From assembly GCA_004356105.1 (NCBI GenBank), contig SMYC01000264.1, forward strand, positions 1 to 35,296: a stretch of 35,296 nt of DNA, written 5' to 3'. Below, piece after piece: positions 15,176-22,736 of this stretch. Within the stretch, counting starts at the first letter, position 1. Each line of letters begins with the position of its first letter. This stretch comes from Acidobacteriota bacterium. GTDB taxonomy: Bacteria > Acidobacteriota > Vicinamibacteria > Marinacidobacterales > SMYC01. Under the pieces are notes generated by a model, which saw only the letters and a program-made list of their open reading frames with translations, made no database searches and was not told the DNA's origin. A program made the position numbers and the translations under genes.

Positions 15176-16136
15176 CTCCGAGGACCAATGGAGTATCCAC
15201 GACCCGCTCGCGTCGACCGCGGTGTACACTTCCTCGCTCGTAGTCGTGATGACCTCGGGGTCCGTTTCCTCGAGACCTTGCCTCCAAAGGGCCCAGCTCC
15301 CACCTCGGTTGGAGTGGAAAAGAACTTCCCGGCTGTCCGGCATCCAGGCACCTGATCTGTCGCTCCGCTCGTCCAGTGTCAGGCGGCGAACGTTCATGAG
15401 GGTGGCGCCCTCGTCCCTGAGCTCGCCGACGTAGATGTCGGACTGATGGCGCTCCAGAAGGTAACTCAACTTGTGGACCGTCCGCCGTAACGAAAAGGTC
15501 CTGGAAGTTGTAGCCGGCCAGTTGAGTCACCCGAGCGGGAGCTCCCTACGTTTCGCCCGAGTCGAGATCGATGGGCAACGCCCACAAGTTGGAGCTTTCC
15601 TCATTTGGGGGTAACTCTTGAAGCGCGTAAATCAAACGTCCGTCAGGAGTCCACGAGAAAGGGAGGAATCCTCTCCACTCTTGAAACAATCGTGGGTTCG
15701 AAAGCGCTACGTTCGCCCGGCCGCTCTCCAAATGGATGCTTTCGATGGTGAATGGCGAGCCCTTTGGCCCGCTGTGCCACTTGCCGTATGCGAGACGTTC
15801 ACCGTCGGGCGACCACGCCAGCTCCACGAATGAGTCCTGTGCCCCAGCTTCGACGATCTTCCGGGGGCTCTCACCATTGGACCCATGACTTGCAGCGGGT
15901 GGCGAGAAAGTCGCGTCGAGGAACGCAATCAAAGAGCCATCCGGGGAGACTGCGGCTCTCCAGACTTTTTCGCGAAGCTTCCGCGACTCACCGCCAAGGA
16001 TCGGGATTTTCCAGAGGCTCAGCACGCCATCCGCGACAGCGCTGAACAGCAAGTTGGTTCCCTCCGGAAACCAATCGACTTCCCGGACCTCGAAACCTTC
16101 CGGAAGAATCACCCTGTGCGTTTCTCCTGATTCCAT
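15170..16136 (-). pseudogene. Kinase-type PD40/TolB-like propeller protein, internal fragment
   Basis: The minus strand reads as the sensor propeller of Acidobacteriota-type serine/threonine kinases or wHTH regulators: LPEGFEVREVDWFPEGTNLL, LWKIPILGGESRKLR, ELAWSPDGERLAYGKWHSG, FLPFSWTPDGRLIYALQELP, SSNLWALPIDLDSGET. An in-frame TAG at 15548-15546 interrupts it. The same frame then resumes as ARVTQLAGYNFQDLFVTADG, and a frameshift near 15480 leads into SYLLERHQSDIYVGELRD and RRLTLDERSDRSGAWMPDS. The frame ends at 15170. The kinase or DNA-binding N-terminus and the first propeller blades are missing at the 16136 side, where the nucleotidyltransferase gene begins. One nonsense mutation, one frameshift and two truncations make this a clear pseudogene. 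Confidence 0.8.
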
Positions 16137-16156
16137 GTAAAGGGGGGAGGACCCGC

Positions 16157-16651
16157 CTACTCTCCCTCCTCCGCAGCGATGAGCTCCTCGAGGAACTGTT
16201 TGTCTGCGGCGTCCGAGGGGCGAAACGTGTCTTTGGTTCGGATGAGCGTTCGCTTGCTGGCTATCGGGATCTTCACGCCATCAATCTCGACATATTCCTG
16301 ATCCCGGGCGGCGTCCTCGTAAACCACATCGCAAGCCTTCGCGAGGAGGTCGACGACGACTTCATCCGCGATGCGCACGACCGAATATTGTTCAACGTCC
16401 GTGTCCTCGATCTCCGCTGCAGCGTTGTCGGCAAGAATAGCGAGGGCCGATTTGATCCTGGACACGTTCAGAGCGCTCGGTTCGATGAGCAGGTCGATGT
16501 CCTTCGTCGTACGGCCCGCACCGTGGGCAATCACCGCAAAGCCGCCGATGAGAACGTACTGGGCGCCGTGCTCGTTCAGGGAGCGGCAGATCCGGACGAG
16601 ATCTTCGATCTGTGGCGTACGAGAGTACTCGCTATCGTCCTTCTCATCCAA
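16157..16651 (-). CDS. Nucleotidyltransferase (MNT/AbiEii-like)
   Basis: A 164-residue nucleotidyltransferase-fold protein. After QIEDLVRICRSLNEHGAQ come YVLIGGFAVIAHGAGRTTKD and IDLLIEP, the GG(F/Y)AVxxHG and TxDIDLLI core with the metal-binding acids, and then a C-terminal region with DEVVVDLLAKACDVVYED and DKQFLEELIAAEEGE. TTG at 16651 is taken as the start because GAGGAGG sits 8 bases upstream and the sequence upstream of it does not match the family. The start lies inside the preceding small gene (76-bp overlap), so translation is probably coupled. Such enzymes can act as toxins or modify partner proteins or RNA with nucleotides; here the target is unknown. No damage is visible, unlike every neighbour. 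Confidence 0.8.
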   Translation of the reverse strand: MDEKDDSEYSRTPQIEDLVRICRSLNEHGAQYVLIGGFAVIAHGAGRTTKDIDLLIEPSALNVSRIKSALAILADNAAAEIEDTDVEQYSVVRIADEVVVDLLAKACDVVYEDAARDQEYVEIDGVKIPIASKRTLIRTKDTFRPSDAADKQFLEELIAAEEGE

Positions 16652-16797
16652 CGGTCCGCCTCCTCGAAGCTGGAAAAGTGGTAGACGCCCCGGGGCACGA
16701 GCGCGTCGACGGGCCGGAGTGCCGCCGCTGTCTTCAGAAGCTGTCGCGCGTCCTCGAGCGATGCTCTGGTTTGCTGGCGCACGCCGACGGTCTTCAT
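16576..16797 (-). CDS. Small protein, partner of nucleotidyltransferase
   Basis: A 73-residue protein from ATG 16797 (MKTVGVRQQTRASLEDARQL, then LRPVDALVPRGVYHFSSFEE and ADRWMRRTIASTL). The PRGVY(R/H)F-S-SFEEADRWM pattern is, from recall, common in short genes placed directly before nucleotidyltransferases, and that is the arrangement here with a 76-bp overlap. The ATG at 16839 is also in frame and would add 14 residues (a weak TATTCT box lies just upstream of it). The function is unknown; an antitoxin or substrate role for the enzyme is inference. The residues after about 65 overlap the partner gene and are less conserved-looking. Confidence 0.7.
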   Translation of the reverse strand: MKTVGVRQQTRASLEDARQLLKTAAALRPVDALVPRGVYHFSSFEEADRWMRRTIASTLVRHRSKISSGSAAP

Positions 16798-16859
16798 GGA
16801 GAAAGTCTCGCCTCGTGGTCTCGAAGTCCGCTTCGTCATTGCTGAAACTAGAATACCGC

Positions 16860-17026
16860 ATCGATCGCGGATCGTGCGAGCACTGGACGTAGCTCGCCAT
16901 CGTGCCCACGTGCCTCGCGTCGAAGCCGGGATAGCAACGTCCCGGAACAATTCCGCTACCGGTCGCGGCGATGGCATCACGAAGCCTATGGTCGTAGGTC
17001 GGACGAACTCGGTGGGATCTCGTCAT
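16860..17026 (-). pseudogene. Transposase N-terminal relic (integrase-core IS family)
   Basis: From ATG 17026 the text MTRSHRVRPTYDHRLRDAIA matches the start of integrase-core transposases whose N-terminus carries an HTH (RPxYDHRLRxxIxxTG). After ATG the continuation PELFRDVAIPAST with TWARW, the expected DLFxxLxIPxST segment, is only readable in another frame, so a frameshift lies near 16965. Homology is lost before 16860. Only about 55 residues of what would be a 300-400 residue protein remain. No terminal inverted repeats could be located. Confidence 0.5.
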
Positions 17027-17045
17027 GCTCAACAATGGCAGCAAT

Positions 17046-17720
17046 TCATATGGCCAGCCGGTCGCTCACCCGAGAAGTAGCCGTGCTGTTCAAACGATCA
17101 TTGTGGAGTACGGTGAGCGAACGTTCGATAGACGTTCGCAGAGCTCTGTGCAGACCCAGGCGACGCACCAGATTCTGAAAGCGCGAATCGTGACGGATGG
17201 GATCCCAGACCGCGTTGGTATTTTGCTCGAGCAGGTCGTCCTCATGCCTCTCGTAAGCCGTCTCCAGAAATGTCGTCGCTTCGTCCGCGTTCCCACTTCC
17301 GGAGTGGACGGCCGCAAATCGGATCGGTGATACGTAGTGTTCACGCTCGAGCTCCTCCAGCTTCGCCAATACCTCGCGGGCCCTCATGGGCTCGCCGGCG
17401 CGGCCGCAATGAAACCAAGGCTCGACCAAATGGAGTCAGCCTCGGGGTTCTCTTCCACGAGCCCCTCGAGCGCGTCTATAGCCTCTAGGGTGGGCCCTTC
17501 AAGAAACGCCACCCACGGAGGGCCATCGCTCAGCCAGCCTGGATCCAAATCCGTCATCATCTCGAAAGTCGTCGTAGCGTCTCGATAGCGTCTCGCGAGG
17601 ACATAGCGCCACCCCAGATTCTCGAGCGCAATCAGGTTCAGTGGGTCGAGCTGCACCGCCATGCACATCTGATCAATAGATTCCGGCAAGCGCCCCATGT
17701 CGGAGAGGAAAAGAGAGCTC
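17046..17720 (-). pseudogene. TPR-domain protein C-terminus, frameshifted
   Basis: The minus strand reads as tetratricopeptide repeats typical of the C-terminus of kinase- or CadC-linked TPR proteins: MGRLPESIDQMCMAVQLDPL, then NLGWRYVLARRYRDATTTFE and IDALEGLVEENPEADSIWSS. Near 17400-17430 the frame shifts and continues as AREVLAKLEELEREHYVSPI, then DEATTFLETAYERHEDDLLE and DSRFQNLVRRLGL, the usual closing motif, at about 17151. The N-terminal effector domain and earlier repeats are absent. It is on the same strand as the propeller pseudogene, but the architecture differs, so I treat them as separate lost genes. Confidence 0.75.
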
Positions 17721-17935
17721 CGAGACGATCGGCGCTCAGATCGAGAAAGTGCTCTTCGATGGCATCCAATAACGCGCCCGTCTACGCCGCCTTTGCAACC
17801 GCAGGGCTTTCCCGATCGGCCAGGCTCGGCGGGCACGATACAGCCGATTTTGTCGGTGTTTTTACTGATCCCCAACGACCTATCTCGAAGACAAGCTCGT
17901 TCGGCGAGCGACGCTCTCTCGCCAGGAACGTGCAA

Positions 17936-18095
17936 TACGAGATCTCGAACTTCGCCGACCGGCGGAGGACGGTTCAGCGGATCCGGAATGCCGTCTCTGG
18001 CGAGCTCGACCCCGTTCCCATCGACGAGGTGTTCGCCTATTTGGAAATGCTCGTGCCGCGGACGTCGTTCGCTTCCTGGACGAGAACCGGTAGAA
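17936..18095 (+). other. Possible small-gene remnant
   Basis: One frame reads YEISNFADRRRTVQRIRNAV then GELDPVPIDEVFAYLE; one base off it continues as ARAADVVRFLDENR and a TAG at about 18093. The composition looks protein-like and a frameshift would join the two parts, but I cannot name the family. There is nothing else between the TPR relic and the glycosyltransferase operon. Confidence 0.25.
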
Positions 18096-18106
18096 CGCTG
18101 CGGCTC

Positions 18107-19306
18107 TCAGTCGGCCACCGTCATTCCCCCATCCTCTCTCCGCAGCTCCGCGTAGAGCTCGAGCAGCTCGTGGACGCGCTTCGACCACGAGAATTCTTGT
18201 TCCACAATCCGGCGGCCCTCATGGCCCCATTCCGCCAGCATCTCGCTCTCCGTGATGGCCGCGACGAGCGTGCGCGCGAGGGCGTCCACGTCGCCGGGTT
18301 CCACCAGGATCCCCGAAACGCCGTCGAGCACCTTGTCGGGGATGCCGCCGACGCGCGTCGCGATGACCGGTTTGCTGTGCGCCATCGCTTCGAGCGTGAC
18401 GATGGAGCTTCCTTCGTATCGCGTCGGGTGGACGAATAGGTTCGCCCGTTTGTACAGCGCGTGGAGTTGCTCGTCGGATACTGAGCCAACGAGGAATGTC
18501 TTGGGAGCGATGCCGCACTTGTTTACCACGCGCTCGATCGTCGCGCGCTCTGAACCTTCGCCTACGAGGACCCACTTCCAGTGCTCTGGCATCTCCTTCC
18601 GGATCGCACCGAGAGCTTTCGCCAGATCCACAAAGCCTTTATTCGCTTCGAGGCGGCCGACGGATAGCAGCACGGTGTCCCTCGCCTCGAGATCGAGCAC
18701 GGAGACTTCGCCGTCGGATCTTCGATCGATCTCTTCGATGTCGATGGCGTTGGGAATCACGGCAATCTTCTCCGGCTCGACACCGAGTAGCTTCTGCACC
18801 TCCTCCTGCATCGAGTGGTCCGGCGCGATCACGCGCGCCGCCCGGGCGGCGGCATAACGGATCGCGTTTCGGAGCGGGAAGTAGGCCGCTCGCTTGAGAG
18901 CCGTTGTTTTGAACTCTTCCATCCCATGCGGATGGAGCACGAGCGGAGCGTGTTTTCCGGCGCCGAGCCTTGCATAGCCGAACCCCGCGCCCCCATCCGC
19001 TTGGACGATGTCGGGCTCGAAGGATCCGATGAGCTCGCGCGCGGCGCGCACGCTCCAGATCAAGTAGTTCGTGTTGCGTTCGAGCACGACGAAGCCGGGA
19101 CGGCGCGGCCATGGGAGCATTCGAGACGACGTGAACGTATAGGTCTCGTCGCGCGGCTCGGAGAGCTCTTGATGGGGCGGCTGTGTGAAGACCCGTACAT
19201 CGCAGCCGGCGCGCTCGAGGTAGCGCTTGAGCGCGCCGGTGTGGCGCTCGAGTCCACCACGACCGTGCAAGGGGTGGATGGCGCGAGTGATGAGAGCAAC
19301 CTTCAT
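18107..19306 (-). CDS. Family 4-type glycosyltransferase (GT-B)
   Basis: A 399-residue GT-B glycosyltransferase. The N-terminal acceptor domain starts MKVALITRAIHPLHGRGGLE with a glycine-rich loop. The donor domain has VLLSVGRLEANKGFVDLAKA (near residue 220), the strand WKWVLVGEGSERATIE, and the nucleotide-sugar site YEGSSIVTLEAMAHSKPVIA with the E-x7-E motif, then TRVGGIPDKV. It should transfer a sugar from a nucleotide donor with retention of configuration at the cytoplasmic membrane face; donor and acceptor cannot be read from sequence. It is the last gene of the tightly packed operon and its ATG overlaps the previous stop by 4 bp. No terminator is visible after it. Confidence 0.9.
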   Translation of the reverse strand: MKVALITRAIHPLHGRGGLERHTGALKRYLERAGCDVRVFTQPPHQELSEPRDETYTFTSSRMLPWPRRPGFVVLERNTNYLIWSVRAARELIGSFEPDIVQADGGAGFGYARLGAGKHAPLVLHPHGMEEFKTTALKRAAYFPLRNAIRYAAARAARVIAPDHSMQEEVQKLLGVEPEKIAVIPNAIDIEEIDRRSDGEVSVLDLEARDTVLLSVGRLEANKGFVDLAKALGAIRKEMPEHWKWVLVGEGSERATIERVVNKCGIAPKTFLVGSVSDEQLHALYKRANLFVHPTRYEGSSIVTLEAMAHSKPVIATRVGGIPDKVLDGVSGILVEPGDVDALARTLVAAITESEMLAEWGHEGRRIVEQEFSWSKRVHELLELYAELRREDGGMTVAD

Positions 19307-20484
19307 GGCTCGCTCACGCTCCGGTAGAGAGCTTCGATTCGCGGCAGCACGGCCTTCTCGGAGAAGACGGCGTCCGCGCGGGCCAAAGCACCTTGGCGAA
19401 GTCGCGCGGCGAAGGCCTCATCGTCGAGCACACGGGCGAGCTCTTGGCCGAGCGCTTCGAAGCCCGTCCCCAAAACACCGCTCTCTTCGTGTACCACTAG
19501 CTCGGCGCTGCCACCGGTGGGCTCGACCACGAGCACCGCGCCGACGGCGAGGCCGTCGAGGAGAACGCGCGAGAGTGGCTCTTGCCAGCGCGACGGAAAG
19601 ATCACGGCGTCCGCGTGCTGCATCAAGGCGCGGGTTCGCTCTTCGTCGACCCAGCCGAGCCAGGTTACCTTCCGGCCGAGTCGCTCCGCTTCGCGCCGAA
19701 GCCCGGCCGACATGCTCCCGGAGCCCGCGACTACCAGCGGTATGTCGGTTTTAGCCGCTTCGAGGACCGGGAGCAAGCGATCCGGCGCTTTGTTCGGCTC
19801 GAGCTTCCCGATGAACAAGAGATAGCGACCGGGCAGGTCGCTTGGTTTCTCGAACGACGTGCCGAGCTCGCTCGAGAAATTAGGGATAACCTCGGGACGC
19901 GCAATGTCGGGCAGAGACCGCGCGACATGGCGGCTCACGGCCACGACCGCTCTCGCTTCCGCAAGAAGTGTCGCGCGCCTTTGAAGCTCGGCGCCGATGA
20001 AGGGCGGCACGAGCGGCGCGAGCGGCCACATCCACGGTCGCCGGCGGCCCGCGCAAACGACACGGCGTGTGTAGCTGCAACCCGGGCACTCTTTTGTCCC
20101 CGAGAGCATCGTCGACCAGATACAGCTCGGCCAGTAGTCGCGCACCGTCACGACCATGGGAAGCCGAGGCGCCGCGACGTGTGTCGCGAGGGCGGACAGC
20201 CAATGCTGCGCGTGGACGAGGTCCCACGCTTCTTCACCAAGCTCGCGCTCGAGTCCACGAGCATAGGCCGTCTCTCGCGCGCGGCTTCCCATGCGCGCGG
20301 CGGGGATCGCGACTTCGGACACCGCAACACCGTCCCACTCCGTTTGCTCTTTGGTCTCATGCCGGGCCACCACGACCCGCACATGATGCCCCCGTCCAGC
20401 GAGGGCCCGCGCGAGCGTCGCCGTCGACCGGCCACTCCCGCCGCCACCCGGTGGAAACACGTCCGTCGTGAGCAGGACGTTCAT
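19303..20484 (-). CDS. Family 4-type glycosyltransferase with Cys cluster
   Basis: A 393-residue GT-B glycosyltransferase: MNVLLTTDVFPPGGGGSGRS at the N-terminus, the donor domain start YLLFIGKLEPNKAPDRLLPV, and the C-terminal site FPSRWQEPLSRVLLDGLAVG followed by VVEPTGGSAELV. The second acid of E-x7-E is Asp in this motif (EPLSRVLLD). A central insert, DYWPSCIWSTM followed by CPGCSYTRRVVCAGRRR, has four closely spaced cysteines, a feature of a glycosyltransferase subgroup often seen in capsule and O-antigen clusters; metal or disulfide binding is possible. It overlaps both neighbours by 4 bp (ATGA). Confidence 0.88.
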   Translation of the reverse strand: MNVLLTTDVFPPGGGGSGRSTATLARALAGRGHHVRVVVARHETKEQTEWDGVAVSEVAIPAARMGSRARETAYARGLERELGEEAWDLVHAQHWLSALATHVAAPRLPMVVTVRDYWPSCIWSTMLSGTKECPGCSYTRRVVCAGRRRPWMWPLAPLVPPFIGAELQRRATLLAEARAVVAVSRHVARSLPDIARPEVIPNFSSELGTSFEKPSDLPGRYLLFIGKLEPNKAPDRLLPVLEAAKTDIPLVVAGSGSMSAGLRREAERLGRKVTWLGWVDEERTRALMQHADAVIFPSRWQEPLSRVLLDGLAVGAVLVVEPTGGSAELVVHEESGVLGTGFEALGQELARVLDDEAFAARLRQGALARADAVFSEKAVLPRIEALYRSVSEP

Positions 20485-21653
20485 CGCTTCCCCGTCATCT
20501 CTTTCAGGATACGATCGAGAGCCTCACAATGCAGTTGCCAACTGTAGTGCGCTACGACACGCTCGCGTGCGGCGCGGCCCATGGCTCGGGCTCGGTCGCG
20601 GTCCTCGAGAAGCGAGCCGATCGCTTGCGACATCGCGGCGACATCGCCCTCTTCGTACAAAAGGCCTTCTTGTTCCGGACGGATGATGGCGCGTAGCGGC
20701 GGCACATCGAGGGTGACCACGGGCATCCCCATCGCCATGTACTCGAAGATCTTGAGCGGTGACCAGTAGAAGCCGAGCTGCATCTGCCTGAGCTTCTCGG
20801 GTTGATAGGGCGCGACGCCAACGTCACCCCTTCCCAAATAGCCCGGCATCGCGTCGTAGCTAACGGCGCCGGTGAAGAGAACGCGGTCGCGAAGACCGAG
20901 CTCGCCCGCGAGACGCCGCGCTGGCTCCCACGAAGGACCGGCGCCAACAAACAGAAAGAACGCTTCCGGCACCTTCTCCGCGGCGCGCACGAGCACGTCA
21001 GCCCCGTGCCATGGTCGAAAGCTTCCTGAGAACACTACCACCGGTCGATCCTCTGGAATATCTAGAGCGGCAGGCTCGACCTCGGGGTGGAACCGCTCGA
21101 CGTTCGCGCCCCAATTCACCTGATGCACTTTCTCGGCGGTGACGTTATCAGGAATGATGGACGGGAGCGGCGTGACGAGTCTGGTGGCCTTCGCCGCCAG
21201 CTCGTCTCGGAGGCGACGCATGGGCTGGACGAGAAGCACGCTGTCGAGAAAGCTCTTCAATGAGCCGCGAGGCTCCTTCAGCGGTGAGTTGACCTCTAGA
21301 AGCGACGGGATGTTCCGCTCGTGCGCGGCTCGAATCCCTTCACCGCCAAAGTTGTAGTAGCGCTCGAGAACCGCGTCGATGCCGAGTCCATCGAGAAGCT
21401 CGGCGACTTGGCCCCGCGCGGTCCATCGGAAAGCCCGATGCTCGAAGAACATCTCGCTTGGATGAAGCGTGAAAGCGTCTTCGGAACCGTCGGGGGAACC
21501 GTCGGGGGAACCGTCGGGGGAAGCGTCGCCGAGCGCGATAACATGAACTTCGTGCCCGAGCGTCGCGAGACCGCGGGCCACTTCTTCGACGTGCACCGAA
21601 CCGCCGGTTCGACCCGGCACTTCCTGGTCGGAAGCAACATAGAGAAGCTTCAA
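20481..21653 (-). CDS. Glycosyltransferase (GT-B) with in-frame SPDG repeat
   Basis: A 390-residue GT-B enzyme: MKLLYVASDQEVPGRTGGSV with the glycine loop, VVVFSGSFRPWHGADVLVRA starting the donor domain, LFVGAGPSWEPARRLA, and YWSPLKIFEYMAMGMPVVTL with DVPPLRAIIRPEQEG as the sugar-nucleotide site (E-based motif altered to KIFEYMA). Residues around 43-56 are a tandem (SPDG)3 loop encoded by a 12-bp DNA repeat, placed between strand 2 and the next helix where relatives have a short turn. It starts 3 bases after the stop of the methyltransferase gene upstream and overlaps the next gene by 4 bp. Confidence 0.88.
   Translation of the reverse strand: MKLLYVASDQEVPGRTGGSVHVEEVARGLATLGHEVHVIALGDASPDGSPDGSPDGSEDAFTLHPSEMFFEHRAFRWTARGQVAELLDGLGIDAVLERYYNFGGEGIRAAHERNIPSLLEVNSPLKEPRGSLKSFLDSVLLVQPMRRLRDELAAKATRLVTPLPSIIPDNVTAEKVHQVNWGANVERFHPEVEPAALDIPEDRPVVVFSGSFRPWHGADVLVRAAEKVPEAFFLFVGAGPSWEPARRLAGELGLRDRVLFTGAVSYDAMPGYLGRGDVGVAPYQPEKLRQMQLGFYWSPLKIFEYMAMGMPVVTLDVPPLRAIIRPEQEGLLYEEGDVAAMSQAIGSLLEDRDRARAMGRAARERVVAHYSWQLHCEALDRILKEMTGKR
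21483..21522. repeat. 12-bp tandem repeat inside a glycosyltransferase gene
   Basis: Three nearly perfect copies of GGAACCGTCGGG plus a partial fourth. The unit is a multiple of three, so copy-number change keeps the frame and only lengthens the SPDG loop. Confidence 0.9.
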
Positions 21654-21656
21654 GCT

Positions 21657-22736
21657 TCAAACCGCCTCGAGAAGCAAGAAAAACGGCCCGGTGCGCACAC
21701 GTCCAAAGAGCATCACATCGAGCTTCATCAATTGCGACGCGACCAAGAGCGGCGCGTGCACCCAACGGCCGACCTCGGGCTTCGTCGAAACGTGATCATG
21801 CCCATCGTGAATATCACCATCGCGAATGTCACCATTGTGATGCGGCGCTTTCTCCCGGTCTTCTCTCTTCTTCGCGCCGCCAAAGAAGTTGTGCTCGACG
21901 AGAGGCAGCATGAGGTCTTCGAAGATGGCCTTGAAGACAACATTGTAATAACGGATGCCGGCGATGCGGAACCCGGCGCGCACGAGTACGTCGTCGAGCT
22001 GCTCGTAGCTTCGAAGCACGTTCTGATGGTCGGATTTCCGCTCGCGCTCCGGCGCGTTATCGACGAGACCTCTTTTGTCGAGCCAACGCACGGTCTTGTT
22101 GACACCGCGCTGAAAGGCCGCGAGCCGCGAGCTCATCATCACGTGCGAGTATAAAAAGAGCTTCCCACCGGATCTCAGGACGCGCCGTGCTTCGGCAAGC
22201 ATCGCATCGACACCCTCTTCATCGAGGTGCTCGAGAACATCGAGCGAGTAGGCTTTGTCGAAGCTCGCATCCTCGAAAGGAAGCAGGCGAATATCGCCGC
22301 GCGCCAGATCCACCGTAGCCATGGGCTCGGGCGCGAAGTGCGCGCCGGCATCGATCCCGACGAGTTGGCCGCAGCTCGGCCGGGTGAAGTAGAGAAAGCG
22401 GCCGTTCCCACAGCCGATGTCGAGGATGCGATCGTTGCTCGATGGCCCGAGCATCTTCAACATCATGTCCATCTTGATCCGCGCGGATAGAAAGAGCGGG
22501 CGGATAGCGTCGGTACGGTAAAGGAACGCATCTTCCGCGTATTCCGTGAGGCTCTCGAACGTACCGGCCGGCGGCCGCAAGTCGAGATAGCCTCGCTCCG
22601 CGAGTGCCGGAAAGAGGCGACCGCAGCTCGGGCAGCGCATGCCTTCGTCATCCGGTTCGAGCTTGGGCGTGCCGCCGTTCGCCTGGGCCCGACAGGCGGG
22701 ACATTGAAGCACGCTCTTCAAATATTCCGAGATCAT
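21657..22736 (-). CDS. SAM-dependent methyltransferase with zinc-ribbon N-terminus
   Basis: A 359-residue protein. Residues 1-50 are a Trm112-like zinc ribbon (Cys12, Cys15, Cys35, Cys38) of the kind seen in class I methyltransferases. Then follow the SAM motif RILDIGCGNGRFLYFT, ARGDIRLLPFEDASFDKAYS, LDVLEHLDEEG and AEARRVLRSGGKLFLYSHV. A C-terminal region of about 130 residues holds an unusual His/Asp-rich loop (HHNGDIRDGDIHDGHDH) encoded by a 15-bp tandem repeat, and the protein ends in a hydrophobic GPFFLLLEAV that could touch the membrane. The expected role is O- or C-methylation of a glycan or lipid intermediate. It overlaps the upstream gene by 4 bp. Confidence 0.87.
   Translation of the reverse strand: MISEYLKSVLQCPACRAQANGGTPKLEPDDEGMRCPSCGRLFPALAERGYLDLRPPAGTFESLTEYAEDAFLYRTDAIRPLFLSARIKMDMMLKMLGPSSNDRILDIGCGNGRFLYFTRPSCGQLVGIDAGAHFAPEPMATVDLARGDIRLLPFEDASFDKAYSLDVLEHLDEEGVDAMLAEARRVLRSGGKLFLYSHVMMSSRLAAFQRGVNKTVRWLDKRGLVDNAPERERKSDHQNVLRSYEQLDDVLVRAGFRIAGIRYYNVVFKAIFEDLMLPLVEHNFFGGAKKREDREKAPHHNGDIRDGDIHDGHDHVSTKPEVGRWVHAPLLVASQLMKLDVMLFGRVRTGPFFLLLEAV
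21804..21842. repeat. 15-bp tandem repeat inside a methyltransferase gene
   Basis: Two diverged full copies (ATCGTGAATATCACC at 21804 and ATCGCGAATGTCACC at 21819) and a partial third (ATTGTGATG). On the coding strand they give the His/Asp/Gly-rich loop; the unit length preserves frame. Confidence 0.75.

Noticed and set aside
19582..20547. 321-residue plus-strand open frame over another glycosyltransferase gene
   Set aside because: Same reasoning: antisense shadow of a well-supported GT-B gene.
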